In this document: in pieces, positions 1-8,319 of the stretch
Layout: each line of letters begins with the position of its first letter
Numbering within the stretch: the stretch's first letter is position 1
Origin: Sphingomonas bacterium
Lineage (GTDB): Bacteria > Pseudomonadota > Alphaproteobacteria > Sphingomonadales > Sphingomonadaceae
DNA length: 32,986 bases
Direction: 5' to 3'
Assembly: GCF_028292945.1 (NCBI RefSeq)
Contig: NZ_JAQGLJ010000109.1
Location: forward strand, 1 to 32,986
The notes under the pieces: generated by a model
What the model was told of the DNA's origin: nothing
Database searches by the model: none
What the model saw: the letters and a program-made list of their open reading frames with translations, nothing else
Made by a program: the position numbers and the translations under genes

Positions 1-1
1 T

Positions 2-526
2 ATCGACACCGATCCTTATGGCCGGACCAATGTCGAGGGCATCTGGGCGATCGGCGATGTGACCGGCCCGCCATGGCTGGCGCACAAGGCGAGCCATGAG
101 GGCGTGATCGCGGCGGAGGCGATTGCCGGGCACGCCGGGGTGCATCCGATGGACAAGGCGAACATCCCGGGCTGCACCTATTCGCGCCCGCAGGTGGCGT
201 CGGTCGGGCTCACCGAGGCGAAGGCCAAGGAGGCGGGCTACGAGCTCAAGGTCGGCAAATTCCCCTTCATCGGCAACGGCAAGGCCATTGCGCTTGGCGA
301 GGCAGAGGGCTTCATCAAGACGGTGTTCGACGCCAAGACCGGCGAGCTGCTGGGCGCGCACATGGTGGGCGCCGAGGTGACCGAGCTGATCCAGGGCTAT
401 GTCGTCGCGCGCCAGCTGGAGACGACCGAGGCGGAGCTGATGGAGACGGTCTTTGCGCACCCGACGCTGAGCGAGATGATGCACGAGAGCGTGCTCGCCG
501 CCTATGGCAAGCCGATCCACATCTAG
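2..526 (+). CDS. lpdA: Dihydrolipoyl dehydrogenase (E3), 3' part only
   Basis: This is the C-terminal 174 residues of a flavoprotein disulfide reductase; the 5' part lies left of the window. E3 reoxidises the dihydrolipoyl groups of 2-oxo acid dehydrogenase complexes with NAD+ in the cytoplasm. The visible part begins in the FAD-binding segment (VEGIWAIGDVTGPPWLAHKA), where the GD binds FAD, and continues into the dimerisation domain (YSRPQVASVGLTE). It ends with the catalytic His-Glu region (FAHPTLSEMMHE). The HPTxSE signature and the PPWLAHKASHEG stretch favour LpdA over glutathione or mercuric reductase. Which complex (pyruvate or 2-oxoglutarate dehydrogenase) it serves cannot be told, because its upstream neighbours are missing. 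It converges with the minus-strand glycosyltransferase gene 75 bp away. Confidence 0.95.
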   Translation: MDTDPYGRTNVEGIWAIGDVTGPPWLAHKASHEGVIAAEAIAGHAGVHPMDKANIPGCTYSRPQVASVGLTEAKAKEAGYELKVGKFPFIGNGKAIALGEAEGFIKTVFDAKTGELLGAHMVGAEVTELIQGYVVARQLETTEAELMETVFAHPTLSEMMHESVLAAYGKPIHI

Positions 527-550
527 CGGACGATCAAACCGCACTAGGTG

Positions 551-574
551 CTTCCCCTGCTTCCGCCGGGGAGG
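551..574. terminator. Candidate bidirectional hairpin between convergent genes
   Basis: CTTCCCC at 551-557 pairs with GGGGAGG at 568-574 with one G-U pair, around a 10-base loop. It lies in the 74-bp gap between the stop codons of lpdA and the glycosyltransferase gene. There is no T-tract, so it may be a processing or REP-like hairpin and not an intrinsic terminator. Confidence 0.3.
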
Positions 575-600
575 GCCGATCTGGCAGCGTTGGATCGGGT

Positions 601-1836
601 CTAGCCGTTGACGATCGCGTGCAGCCGCCTCGCTGCATTTGCCCAGCTCGCCTCGTCGCGCGCCGCCCAGGCGGCATCGCGCAGGCGGTGATAGGCGTCG
701 CCGCGCCGAGCGAGATCGACCAGCAGCGCGGCGATGTCCGCCGGAGTGGCGTCGGCAGCCACCAGCAGCGCGCCGGGGCCGGCATGTTCGGGCGCGCCGT
801 CGACCGCCGGACCGATAGCGGCAAGCCCAAGCGCGGCGTATTCGCGCTGCGCCATGCCGCCGAACTCCGCCCGGCTGAGCAGGCAGCCGACCTCCGCCCC
901 TGCGACGGCGGCCACGAAACGGTCAGCGTCGCGACGCTTGTCGATCTGGCCCAGCCACTCGACCCCGGCGGTGGCAGCGAGCGGGGCCGGTAGCGCATCC
1001 GGCGGGCAGCCGATCACCGTCAGCGTCAACGTCGCGCCGCCCGCGCGCGCGATCGGCATGGCCTCGATCAGCCGATCCAAGCCCTTGCGCATCCCGCCCA
1101 TGCCGACGAACACGAGACGCAAGGGTCCTCCGGGCGTTGGCGGCCGAGGCTGACCATGCCACCGGCCATAGCTGTCGGGCTCGAGGTTCGCGCCCGGCAC
1201 GACGACATGAACGCGCTCGGGCGAAACGCCATAGTCGGCGACCACGCTGTCCGCGGCCCACCTGCTGTGGCAGATCACGCCGGCAGCGGCATGGTAGCCG
1301 CGCCGCTCGCGGACCAGGGTCTCCTCGACAACGGACGGCGGCAGCGGGCGTGGCGTGTAGTCGGCGGAGGCCCAGAGCTGCGTCAGCGTACCGTCGACAT
1401 AATACCAGCGGGCAAGATCGGGGGCGTCGATGACGCGGTCCGGCAGCACCTGATAGCAACTCATGATCGTCCGCCCGGCCAGCGGCTGACCGCGCCACAG
1501 CCGGTCGAGGAACAGCGACGAATATTGGAAGCCGCCGACTTTGCCGGTGCGGAGCAGCCGCATCAGGTTCCAGGCGCGACGCAGCCGCTCGCCAGGCCGA
1601 TCCAGTACCAGCCCGTCGAACGCCAGCCCCTCCGATCCCGCGCTTTCGATCAGGTGCGCCGCCGTGCCGCTCCACTGCGCACGATCGTTCGCGTTTCCGG
1701 CGATCGCCATCCAGATCGTCGCAGGTACGGACAATGACAACGCCTCGCGGTTCACGCCATGCTGCGGCATCGGTTCAACCGGGGCAAGCAGCGATGGTCT
1801 TCGCGCGGTTGCTGACGTCAGGCGGGCGAGCGGCAC
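601..1836 (-). CDS. Glycosyltransferase, GT4-like (GT-B fold)
   Basis: A 411-residue protein that resembles family 4 glycosyltransferases, which use nucleotide-sugar donors to build surface glycans. The C-terminal half shows the usual GT-B donor domain. A strand-turn LRLVFVGMGGMRKGLDRLIEA opens it at about residue 240, where the conserved basic residue after the glycine-rich turn sits (RKGLDRL). The acidic donor-binding region follows near FGGMAQREYAALGLAAIGP. The N-terminal acceptor domain carries WYYVDGTLTQLW. The frame opens at a GTG 27 bases after the stop of the upstream GGDEF-EAL gene. An ATG at 1770 (MPQHGVN) would give 389 residues and is a fair alternative, since neither start has a clear Shine-Dalgarno sequence. 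The acceptor and sugar cannot be read from the sequence. It is probably cotranscribed with the gene upstream. Confidence 0.75.
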   Translation of the reverse strand: MPLARLTSATARRPSLLAPVEPMPQHGVNREALSLSVPATIWMAIAGNANDRAQWSGTAAHLIESAGSEGLAFDGLVLDRPGERLRRAWNLMRLLRTGKVGGFQYSSLFLDRLWRGQPLAGRTIMSCYQVLPDRVIDAPDLARWYYVDGTLTQLWASADYTPRPLPPSVVEETLVRERRGYHAAAGVICHSRWAADSVVADYGVSPERVHVVVPGANLEPDSYGRWHGQPRPPTPGGPLRLVFVGMGGMRKGLDRLIEAMPIARAGGATLTLTVIGCPPDALPAPLAATAGVEWLGQIDKRRDADRFVAAVAGAEVGCLLSRAEFGGMAQREYAALGLAAIGPAVDGAPEHAGPGALLVAADATPADIAALLVDLARRGDAYHRLRDAAWAARDEASWANAARRLHAIVNG

Positions 1837-1863
1837 CGCTGCGGGTCAGGCTCATTCAGCCGA

Positions 1864-4221
1864 TCAGGCGGCGTTTCGCTCCATGTACTGGCGATTGGCC
1901 AGCTCGCGGGCTTCGGCCACGGGCAGGGGGCGGCCGAAGAAATATCCCTGCACCTTGCTGCAACCCAGTTCCTGGACCAGCTCATGCTCGGCTTCGGTTT
2001 CGACTCCCTCGGCCGTGGTCGCCATGCCCAGGCTTTTGGCGAGTGCCACCACCGCGCGGATGATCGCGATCGCCTCGCGGACACCCTTGGCCGCGCCCTG
2101 CACGAAGCTGCGGTCGATCTTGATGGTGGAGAACCGCGTCCGCGACAGATAGCCGAGCGACGAATAGCCGGTGCCGAAGTCGTCGAGGCTCAGTTTCACG
2201 CCCAGGTCGAGCACGCGGTCGAGCACCTTGGTCGCGCCCAGCTCCTCGTGCATGAACACGCTTTCGGTGACTTCCAGCTCGAGGCGTTCGGCGGGCAGGC
2301 CGCTATTGGCCAGGGCCGACGTCACGGTGGAAACGAATTGCGGGTTCTGTAACTGCTCCGCCGAGACGTTGACCGCGACCCGCACGAAATGTGGCCACTG
2401 CGCCGCCTCGTGGCAGGCGGTGCGCAGGACCCAGGCCCCGATCGGCTCGATCAGGCGAGCCTCTTCGGCAAGCGGGATGAACTTGGCCGGGCTGACATTG
2501 CCATGTTCGGGCGATTGCCAGCGCAGCAGCGCCTCGAAGCCGGTCAGCCGGCCGGTGCCCGCATCCACCACCGGCTGATAGTGGAGGTGCATCTCGCCCT
2601 TCTCCAACGCGCCACGCAGCGAGATTTCCAGCACGCGGCGCTCCTCGGCCTGGACGTGCAATGCCGGTTCGTAGGATTGAAAGACGCCACGGCCGGCATC
2701 CTTGGCGCGGTACAGCGCCAGATCGGCGGAGCGGATCAGCATCTCCGCACTGCGACCGTCGCGCGGGCCGGTGGCCAGCCCGACCGATGCGCCGATGTAC
2801 AGCGTGTGCTGGTCGACCTCGTAGGGACGCGACAGCGTCTCGATGATCGAGCGTGCGAGCTTTTCCACTGCGGCGGTGTCCGTGGCGTCGCGCACCACGA
2901 CCGCGAACTCGTCGCCGCCCAACCGGCCGCACATGGAATTGTCGCCCATCAGTTGTGCCAGGCGCTCCGACACGCGGCTGAGTAGCCGGTCGCCGACGGG
3001 ATGACCAAGTGTGTCGTTGACCGCCTTGAACCGATCAAGGTCGATCATCATGAAGGCGCAGCGCTTGCCCCATTTCTCCGCCTCGTTGATTGCCCGGACC
3101 AGCGTCTCGTTGACCATCAGGCGATTGGGCAGGCCGGTCAGCGTGTCGAACCGTGCCATGCGGTTGATCTTGTCGGCCGACGCGCGCTGTTCGGTGACAT
3201 CGGAGCCGACGCCCCGAAACCCGGTGAACGCCCCGCGCTCGTCCTGGCGCGGACTGGCGGACAGTTCCCACCAGCGTTCTTCGCCGTTGATATGCACGGG
3301 GAGTCGGAGATCGCGGAAGCTCTCGCGTGCCTTGAGCTTCTCCGCCAGCACGCGCAGCCCGCTCGCGAAATTGCCATTCTCCCAAGTCGGGCCGGCGAGC
3401 ACCTGCAGGAACGGCATGCCGTTGATCGAGAGCGAGTCGAGCCCGCACGCGACTGCGAAGCGGGGCGAGGCCTTGATGACCCGGCGGGCGGCGTCGGTCT
3501 CCCACAACCAGTCGGCGCTCTGGTCCTCGAACTCGCGCAGCAGCATGCTGACGGTCTCGTCGCGCTCTTCCAGCGCCATCTGCGCGGCGCGGATCAGGAC
3601 CAGGCTGCGCGCGCGGCCGGCGCAGACCAGCGTCATGATCGCGACGAACAGGCCGACGCCGCCAGCCGCGGCAGGGGCGCCGTGCCAGCTGAGCGAGCCG
3701 GCCAGACTGAGGCCAACCGTCGCCAGGAAGGCGAGTGTGGCCAGGGCGAGCGGGGCCATCGCCAGTGCCGCCGCGCTCATCAGGACCACCAGGATGAGAC
3801 CCAGCCCAGCCAGCGCGCCGACCGGCGCATGCGGTGCCAGCACGACCGGAACGATGGCCCAGGCGATTCCCAACGCGAGCCCTCCCCATACGGTGGCGCG
3901 CAGGTCCTCCTGACGGGCGTAACCGTCGGAGCGATGATGCGAGGCGAGCCGCTGCACGGTGACGAGCGTCGCGATCACGCAGGTGGCGACTGACCAGGCG
4001 GCGAGCAGCCACCAGGGCACCGTCGTCGACAACAGCAACAGGGTCCCGACCGCGGCGACAAGGTTCGTTCCGAGAAGAAACAGCGCCAGCTCGCGCCCTG
4101 CCTGTAGCTGGGTGGCGCGGATGCGGCCCCACTCGGCCGGATCGGCCCCCTCCTTCAGCCCAAGCAGCGTCAGGAGCGAGAACCCGACGGGTCCGGCAGC
4201 GGGAGAGGAGACTTGGGCCAC
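1864..4221 (-). CDS. Membrane PAS-GGDEF-EAL cyclic-di-GMP signalling protein
   Basis: A 785-residue protein that probably makes or breaks down cyclic di-GMP at the inner membrane. Residues about 45-205 hold several hydrophobic helices, an unnamed membrane sensor region. A PAS-like domain follows (about 230-345, ending GFRGVGSDVTEQ). The GGDEF domain carries an intact GGDEF at 435-439. The RxxD product-inhibition site is absent (GDNS lies in its place), so feedback control by c-di-GMP at that site is unlikely. The EAL domain has EALLRW at 563-568, EVTES, DDFGTGYSS, KIDRSFV and TAEGVET, so the phosphodiesterase residues look complete. Which activity dominates cannot be told. The start is a GTG with AGGGAG just upstream. 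The gene opens a minus-strand pair with the glycosyltransferase, which could link c-di-GMP to surface polysaccharide output, but that is inference. Confidence 0.95.
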   Translation of the reverse strand: MAQVSSPAAGPVGFSLLTLLGLKEGADPAEWGRIRATQLQAGRELALFLLGTNLVAAVGTLLLLSTTVPWWLLAAWSVATCVIATLVTVQRLASHHRSDGYARQEDLRATVWGGLALGIAWAIVPVVLAPHAPVGALAGLGLILVVLMSAAALAMAPLALATLAFLATVGLSLAGSLSWHGAPAAAGGVGLFVAIMTLVCAGRARSLVLIRAAQMALEERDETVSMLLREFEDQSADWLWETDAARRVIKASPRFAVACGLDSLSINGMPFLQVLAGPTWENGNFASGLRVLAEKLKARESFRDLRLPVHINGEERWWELSASPRQDERGAFTGFRGVGSDVTEQRASADKINRMARFDTLTGLPNRLMVNETLVRAINEAEKWGKRCAFMMIDLDRFKAVNDTLGHPVGDRLLSRVSERLAQLMGDNSMCGRLGGDEFAVVVRDATDTAAVEKLARSIIETLSRPYEVDQHTLYIGASVGLATGPRDGRSAEMLIRSADLALYRAKDAGRGVFQSYEPALHVQAEERRVLEISLRGALEKGEMHLHYQPVVDAGTGRLTGFEALLRWQSPEHGNVSPAKFIPLAEEARLIEPIGAWVLRTACHEAAQWPHFVRVAVNVSAEQLQNPQFVSTVTSALANSGLPAERLELEVTESVFMHEELGATKVLDRVLDLGVKLSLDDFGTGYSSLGYLSRTRFSTIKIDRSFVQGAAKGVREAIAIIRAVVALAKSLGMATTAEGVETEAEHELVQELGCSKVQGYFFGRPLPVAEARELANRQYMERNAA

Positions 4222-4321
4222 GTCTCCCTGTTAGCGACAGTAGGTTATCGCTTGGTTTCCGACGCCCCCCGCCGCGCAAATAATGACGATGTTGAGTGGG
4301 TCACGGGGTCCGCGCCAGGGG

Positions 4322-6085
4322 TCAGGCTGCGATGTCGTACGGCTTGATCTCGCCCGCGAGGTACAGGTTGCGCGCCTTGGCGCGGCTGAGCTTGCCCGAG
4401 CTGGTGCGTGGCAGCGTGCGGGGCGGGATCAATTCGATGACGCAGTTCATGCCCGTCACCGAGCGGACGCGCTCACGGATCTCGTCGCGGAGCCGGCCGC
4501 GCTCGGCGTCGTCGAGGCTGCGGCACTGCACCAGCACCGCGGGCGTCTCCTCGCCCGACGGCGTCGTGATCGCGAACGCGGCGATGTCGCCAGCCTTGAA
4601 GCCGGGCAGCTGCTCCACCGCCCATTCGATATCCTGGGGCCAGTGATTGCGGCCGTTGACGATGATCATGTCCTTGGCGCGACCGACGATGTAGATATAG
4701 CCGTCGGACATATAGCCCATATCGCCGGTATCGAGCCAACCATCGCCCATGCACGCGGCGGTCGCGTCGGGGTCGCGGAAATAGCCGACCATCACCGATG
4801 GCCCCTTGCACCAGAGCTTGCCGATTGCGCCTTCCGGCAGAAGCGCACCGTCCTCTTCGCGAATCTCGACGGTCATGTCGCGCACCGGCTTGCCGCAATT
4901 GACGATCGCGCGGAACCTGGGCGGGCGAGGACCGCCGCTGCCACCCAGATCGCCGCCGCCAGACAGCTGCGTCTCCTCGACCAGTTCGACCCGGATGCCT
5001 TCGCCCGGCGGCATCAGCGACACCGCGAGCGTCGCCTCGGCCAGTCCATAGGAGGGAAGGAAGGCCGAAGCCTTGAAGCCCGCATGGTCGAAGGCATCGA
5101 CGAAGGCCTGCATCACATCGGGCCGGATCATGTCCGCCCCATTGCCCGCGACGCGCCACCGGGACAGATCGAAACGTTCGGAGGCCTTGGTCTGCGACGA
5201 CATGCGGCGGGCGCAGATGTCGTAGCCGAAGGTGGGGGAGTAGGAGAGCGAGGTGCCGGGATTGCGCGTGATCAGATCGAGCCACGCGAGCGGACGCCTC
5301 GCGAAATCCTCCGTCTTCATGTAATCGGTCGAGACCTGATTGGCGACGGGCGACAGAAAACAGCCGACCAGCCCCATGTCATGATACCAGGGCAGCCAGG
5401 ACACGCAGCGATCGCTTGGCTGCAACAGCATGCCATGGCCGTGCGCGGCAAGATTGTTGAGCAGGGCGTGGTGCGTGATCGCAACGCCGTGGGGAAAGCG
5501 CGTCGAGCCGCTGGAATATTGCAGATAGGCGATGTCGGCACCGTCGGCCTGCGGCAGCGGCGCCTCGGATGGGACGCTGTCGGCGAACACTACCCAGTCG
5601 ATCGCCTCGACGCCTGCCAGTCCGGCGGCCTCGGTTGCGAAGGTGGCGAGTTCTGGCGGAAACAGCAGCAGCTTGGGATCGCAGCTGGCCAGCTGCACGC
5701 GCAACTGCTCGACATAGGATTCGCGGCCCCCGAACGAGGTCGGCAACGGCAACGGCACCGGCCACGCACCGGCATAGATCGCGCCGAAGAACAGGGCCGC
5801 GAACTCCGGCCCGGTCTCCGCAACCAGCGCGACGCGATCCTCCGGCGCGATACCGGCGGCGACGAGCCGTCCCGCAGCGGCGAGCGCATCGGCACGAAGT
5901 TCGCTGAATGGGTAAGGGCGGGTCAACGTCCCGCGCGGGTCATGGAAGTTCAGGCCGCGCTTGCCGTTGGCGGCATAGTCCAGCGCTTCGCCCAAGGTCG
6001 CGAAGTCGGCGTACCGGCGCGGTCGGCCGTCATCGGTCAAGGTCGGGGTCAGGGCGGGGGTGCCGGCCGGGGGGTCGCTCGCCAT
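4322..6085 (-). CDS. Fatty acyl-AMP ligase (FAAL)
   Basis: A 587-residue ANL-superfamily adenylating enzyme. It activates a fatty acid with ATP to acyl-AMP, normally for transfer to an acyl carrier protein and not to CoA. The ATP-binding P-loop is YSSGSTRFPHG (about 189-199), a form typical of FAALs. Downstream come the YGLAE motif, DTGDMGY, and GRAKDMIIVNGRNHWPQDIE; the last is characteristic of FAAL/FadD32-type enzymes. A lysine in SSGKLSRAK near the C-terminus fits the catalytic lysine. The ATG at 6085 is preceded by AAGGA at a 5-base spacing; an in-frame extension upstream has no such support. Homologues serve polyketide, lipopeptide or, in sphingolipid-making alphaproteobacteria, sphingolipid synthesis. 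No carrier protein or serine palmitoyltransferase is nearby, so the product here is unknown. It is transcribed divergently from recX. Confidence 0.9.
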   Translation of the reverse strand: MASDPPAGTPALTPTLTDDGRPRRYADFATLGEALDYAANGKRGLNFHDPRGTLTRPYPFSELRADALAAAGRLVAAGIAPEDRVALVAETGPEFAALFFGAIYAGAWPVPLPLPTSFGGRESYVEQLRVQLASCDPKLLLFPPELATFATEAAGLAGVEAIDWVVFADSVPSEAPLPQADGADIAYLQYSSGSTRFPHGVAITHHALLNNLAAHGHGMLLQPSDRCVSWLPWYHDMGLVGCFLSPVANQVSTDYMKTEDFARRPLAWLDLITRNPGTSLSYSPTFGYDICARRMSSQTKASERFDLSRWRVAGNGADMIRPDVMQAFVDAFDHAGFKASAFLPSYGLAEATLAVSLMPPGEGIRVELVEETQLSGGGDLGGSGGPRPPRFRAIVNCGKPVRDMTVEIREEDGALLPEGAIGKLWCKGPSVMVGYFRDPDATAACMGDGWLDTGDMGYMSDGYIYIVGRAKDMIIVNGRNHWPQDIEWAVEQLPGFKAGDIAAFAITTPSGEETPAVLVQCRSLDDAERGRLRDEIRERVRSVTGMNCVIELIPPRTLPRTSSGKLSRAKARNLYLAGEIKPYDIAA

Positions 6086-6179
6086 GATGATCCTTATGTA
6101 GCCCGACCGCTCATTCGCCCATGTGCATCTTGCCGTGCCGCGTTCGCAATCGGGTGCTACTGTGGCACAAACATGGCGC

Positions 6180-6722
6180 ATGAAACCGCCTCGATCCCAA
6201 CTGCCGCCATTGGACACGGTTGCGCTGGAGCGCCTCGCGCTTCGATATGTGGAGCGGTTCGCGACGACGCGCGGCAAGCTGTCCGACTATTTGCGGCGCA
6301 AAATCCGCGAGCGGGGCTGGGAGGGCACGCCGGCGGACCCGACAGCGCTTGCGGAGCGGATGGCGGCGTTGGGCTATGTCGACGATCTCGCCTGGGCGCA
6401 GGGCAAGGCGGCGGCGCTCAACCGGCGCGGCCTCGGCGCACGCCGCGTGTCGGGCGCGCTGATGCAGGCGCGGGTGGAGGAGGCCGATCGCGAGGCGGTG
6501 GCCCCCGACGTGGCGGCACGCGCGGTCGAGGCGGCGTTGGCGTTCGCGCGGCGCAAGCGGCTGGGGCCATGGGCACGCGAGACACTCGATCGGTCCTCGG
6601 ATCGGGTCGCGTACGACAAGCAGCTCGGGGCGATGCTGCGTGCGGGGCACCCCTTGGACCTCTCGCGCCGGGTCCTCGCTTTGCCCCCCGGAGTTGACCC
6701 GTCCCTGGACGACCTGCGTTAG
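6180..6722 (+). CDS. recX: RecX-family regulatory protein
   Basis: A 180-residue protein of the RecX family, which binds RecA filaments and limits RecA activity. It has the family's three-helix tandem repeats: RLALRYVERFATTRGKLSDY, then a region with DPTALAERMAALGYVDDLAWA, and a final repeat with ALAFARRKRLGPWAR. The start is set at ATG 6180 (MKPPRSQLPP). A GTG at 6123 in the same frame would add 19 residues of unconvincing sequence. Neither has a strong Shine-Dalgarno sequence. recA is not adjacent, so it is not a recA-recX operon here. No LexA box was seen in its 94-bp upstream region, which it shares with the divergent FAAL gene. Confidence 0.85.
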   Translation: MKPPRSQLPPLDTVALERLALRYVERFATTRGKLSDYLRRKIRERGWEGTPADPTALAERMAALGYVDDLAWAQGKAAALNRRGLGARRVSGALMQARVEEADREAVAPDVAARAVEAALAFARRKRLGPWARETLDRSSDRVAYDKQLGAMLRAGHPLDLSRRVLALPPGVDPSLDDLR

Positions 6723-6792
6723 GTTTTGACCGACTACCGATTGCGGCGCGGCGCTGGGGTCGATAGCACGCCTCCAGGGGTTTGTAGCGTGT

Positions 6793-7374
6793 ATGCGTGA
6801 CGAGACGCGACCATTCGACGAGAATTTCGACGCCGGTTCGCTGGCGCCTGTCGGCGTGCCTGATCCGGTCGCGATAGCGGGCGTAGTGAAATGGTTCGAT
6901 GTCACCCGCGGGTTCGGCTTCGCGGTGGCGGACGATCCCGCGATCGGCGACGTGCTGATCCACTTTTCCGTTCTGCAGCCGCACGGCCGCCGCTCGCTTC
7001 CCGAAGGTGCCAGGGTGGAAGCGTTGGCGGTGCAGCGCGGTCGCGGTTTTCAGGCGCGCGAGATCACCGCGATCGATCTGACCGACGCGGTCGCCGAACC
7101 GCTGCCACGGCGCGCGCGAGAGGGGGAGCGCGTCGATCCGGCCGCGCTGGTCGACATGGCGGGCCCGTTCGAACGGGTGACGGTGAAATGGTTCAATCGG
7201 CTGAAGGGCTATGGTTTCCTGATCAGGTCCGCCGATGGCGCGGACGTATTCGTCCACATGGAGACGCTGCGCCGGGGTGACGTCCATGCGGTCGAACCGG
7301 ACCAGCCGCTGCGCGCGCGGGTCGTTGAGGGCCGCAAGGGACCACTTGCGGTAGCGATCGAGGAGGACCGGTGA
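6793..7374 (+). CDS. Protein with two cold-shock domains
   Basis: A 193-residue protein with two cold-shock (OB-fold) domains that bind single-stranded nucleic acid. The first, about residues 32-95, has GVVKWFDVTRGFGF and DVLIHFSVLQ. These correspond to the RNP1 (KGFGF) and RNP2 (VFVHFS) motifs in slightly altered form. The second, about 125-190, has VTVKWFNRLKGYGFL and DVFVHMETL. The roughly 30-residue linker is Arg/Glu-rich. Tandem cold-shock proteins are common in alphaproteobacteria and are often growth-phase or stress regulated. The stop overlaps the next gene's GTG by 4 bases (GTGA), so the DUF192 lipoprotein is probably translationally coupled to it. Confidence 0.93.
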   Translation: MRDETRPFDENFDAGSLAPVGVPDPVAIAGVVKWFDVTRGFGFAVADDPAIGDVLIHFSVLQPHGRRSLPEGARVEALAVQRGRGFQAREITAIDLTDAVAEPLPRRAREGERVDPAALVDMAGPFERVTVKWFNRLKGYGFLIRSADGADVFVHMETLRRGDVHAVEPDQPLRARVVEGRKGPLAVAIEEDR

Positions 7375-7850
7375 GGCTCGGACTTGCGATCGCAATGCTG
7401 GCGCTCGCGGCCTCCGGCTGCACGCCTGGCGACACCGATGCTGCGGCGACCGGAACGGTCACGCGCACGCTGCCGGTGACGATCACGGGGCCGGGCGGCA
7501 CCCACCGCTTCGATGTAGAGGTGGTGGGAACTGCTGCCGCGCAGGAGCGGGGACTGATGTATCGCACCGACCTGAAGCCCAATGGCGGGATGTTGTTCTG
7601 GCCCTATCCCCCCGGCGGAGGCGCGCCGCGCCCGGCGAGCTTCTGGATGAAAAACACGCCAACGCCGCTCGACATCATCTTCATCCGCGCGGACGGCACG
7701 ATCGCGCGCCTGGCCGAGAACACCATCCCCTTTTCGGAAACGCCGATCGCGTCGGGGGAACCGGTGGCGGCGGTACTGGAGCTGGTCGGCGGCCGCGCCG
7801 CGGAGACCGGGGTGAGCGAGGGCGACAAGGTGAGCTGGCCGGGGCGCTAG
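7371..7850 (+). CDS. DUF192 lipoprotein
   Basis: A 159-residue DUF192 protein. It begins with a lipoprotein signal (LAIAMLALAASGC, lipobox ASGC, modified Cys about residue 17), so it should be anchored in the envelope. The domain is recognisable from QERGLMYRTDL, GMLFWPYPP and FWMKNTPTPLDIIFI, the most conserved stretch. It ends with GEPVAAVLELVGGRAAETGVSEGD. The function of DUF192 is not established. The GTG start overlaps the stop of the cold-shock gene. The ATG in GLAIAM would destroy the signal peptide and is unlikely to be the start. Confidence 0.9.
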   Translation: MRLGLAIAMLALAASGCTPGDTDAAATGTVTRTLPVTITGPGGTHRFDVEVVGTAAAQERGLMYRTDLKPNGGMLFWPYPPGGGAPRPASFWMKNTPTPLDIIFIRADGTIARLAENTIPFSETPIASGEPVAAVLELVGGRAAETGVSEGDKVSWPGR

Positions 7851-7926
7851 CCGCCATTGCTGGCGCGATGCGACTAGGCATGTCGCCGCTGTTGAACCCG
7901 TCGGGCCGCACCGCTACGGCATCATC

Positions 7927-8319
7927 ATGGGCATCAACCTCAACCCCTTCACCTGGTGGAACGGCGCCAGCTGGGGAACCATGCTTGGCCTTCGCGGCAA
8001 GACGCGGGTGGGCGAGGACGCACTGGGCAATGTATATTGGGTCGGCGGCCGCGACACGCATGGCAACCCGCGCCGCTGGGTGATCTATCAGGGCGCCAAT
8101 GACGGCAGCCGCGTGCCGCCCGACTGGTTCGCATGGTTGCATCATCAACTCGACGACGTGCCCGCGCAGACGCTACCCGTCGCGCGTAGCTGGCAGAAGC
8201 CGGCCGTCGCCAACATGACCGGCACCCCCTTGGCCTATCGGCCCGCGGGCGCCTTGGAGAAGGGCGGACGACGCGCGTCGGCCACCGGCGACTACGAAGC
8301 GTGGGTGCCTGACGAGTGA
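7927..8319 (+). CDS. NADH:ubiquinone oxidoreductase accessory subunit NDUFA12 homologue
   Basis: A 130-residue homologue of the complex I accessory subunit NDUFA12 (B17.2), which alphaproteobacteria share with mitochondria. The family core is visible: GEDALGNVYWVGG, then RRWVIYQGANDGSRVPPDWFAWLHH, read in pieces around residues 35-78. The later KPAVANMTGTPLAYRP matches the loop that lies along the hydrophilic arm in mitochondrial structures. The nuo operon is not in the window. The ATG start is 76 bp after the DUF192 gene. The stop overlaps the GTG of the DUF2155 gene (GTGA), an arrangement also common in related alphaproteobacteria. Confidence 0.93.
   Translation: MGINLNPFTWWNGASWGTMLGLRGKTRVGEDALGNVYWVGGRDTHGNPRRWVIYQGANDGSRVPPDWFAWLHHQLDDVPAQTLPVARSWQKPAVANMTGTPLAYRPAGALEKGGRRASATGDYEAWVPDE

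Noticed and set aside
4283..6697. 804-codon plus-strand frame opposite the FAAL gene
   Set aside because: Same antisense effect; FAAL motifs on the other strand are clear.
7868..8083. Alternative small open frame before NDUFA12
   Set aside because: Overlaps the NDUFA12 gene in another frame and resembles no family.
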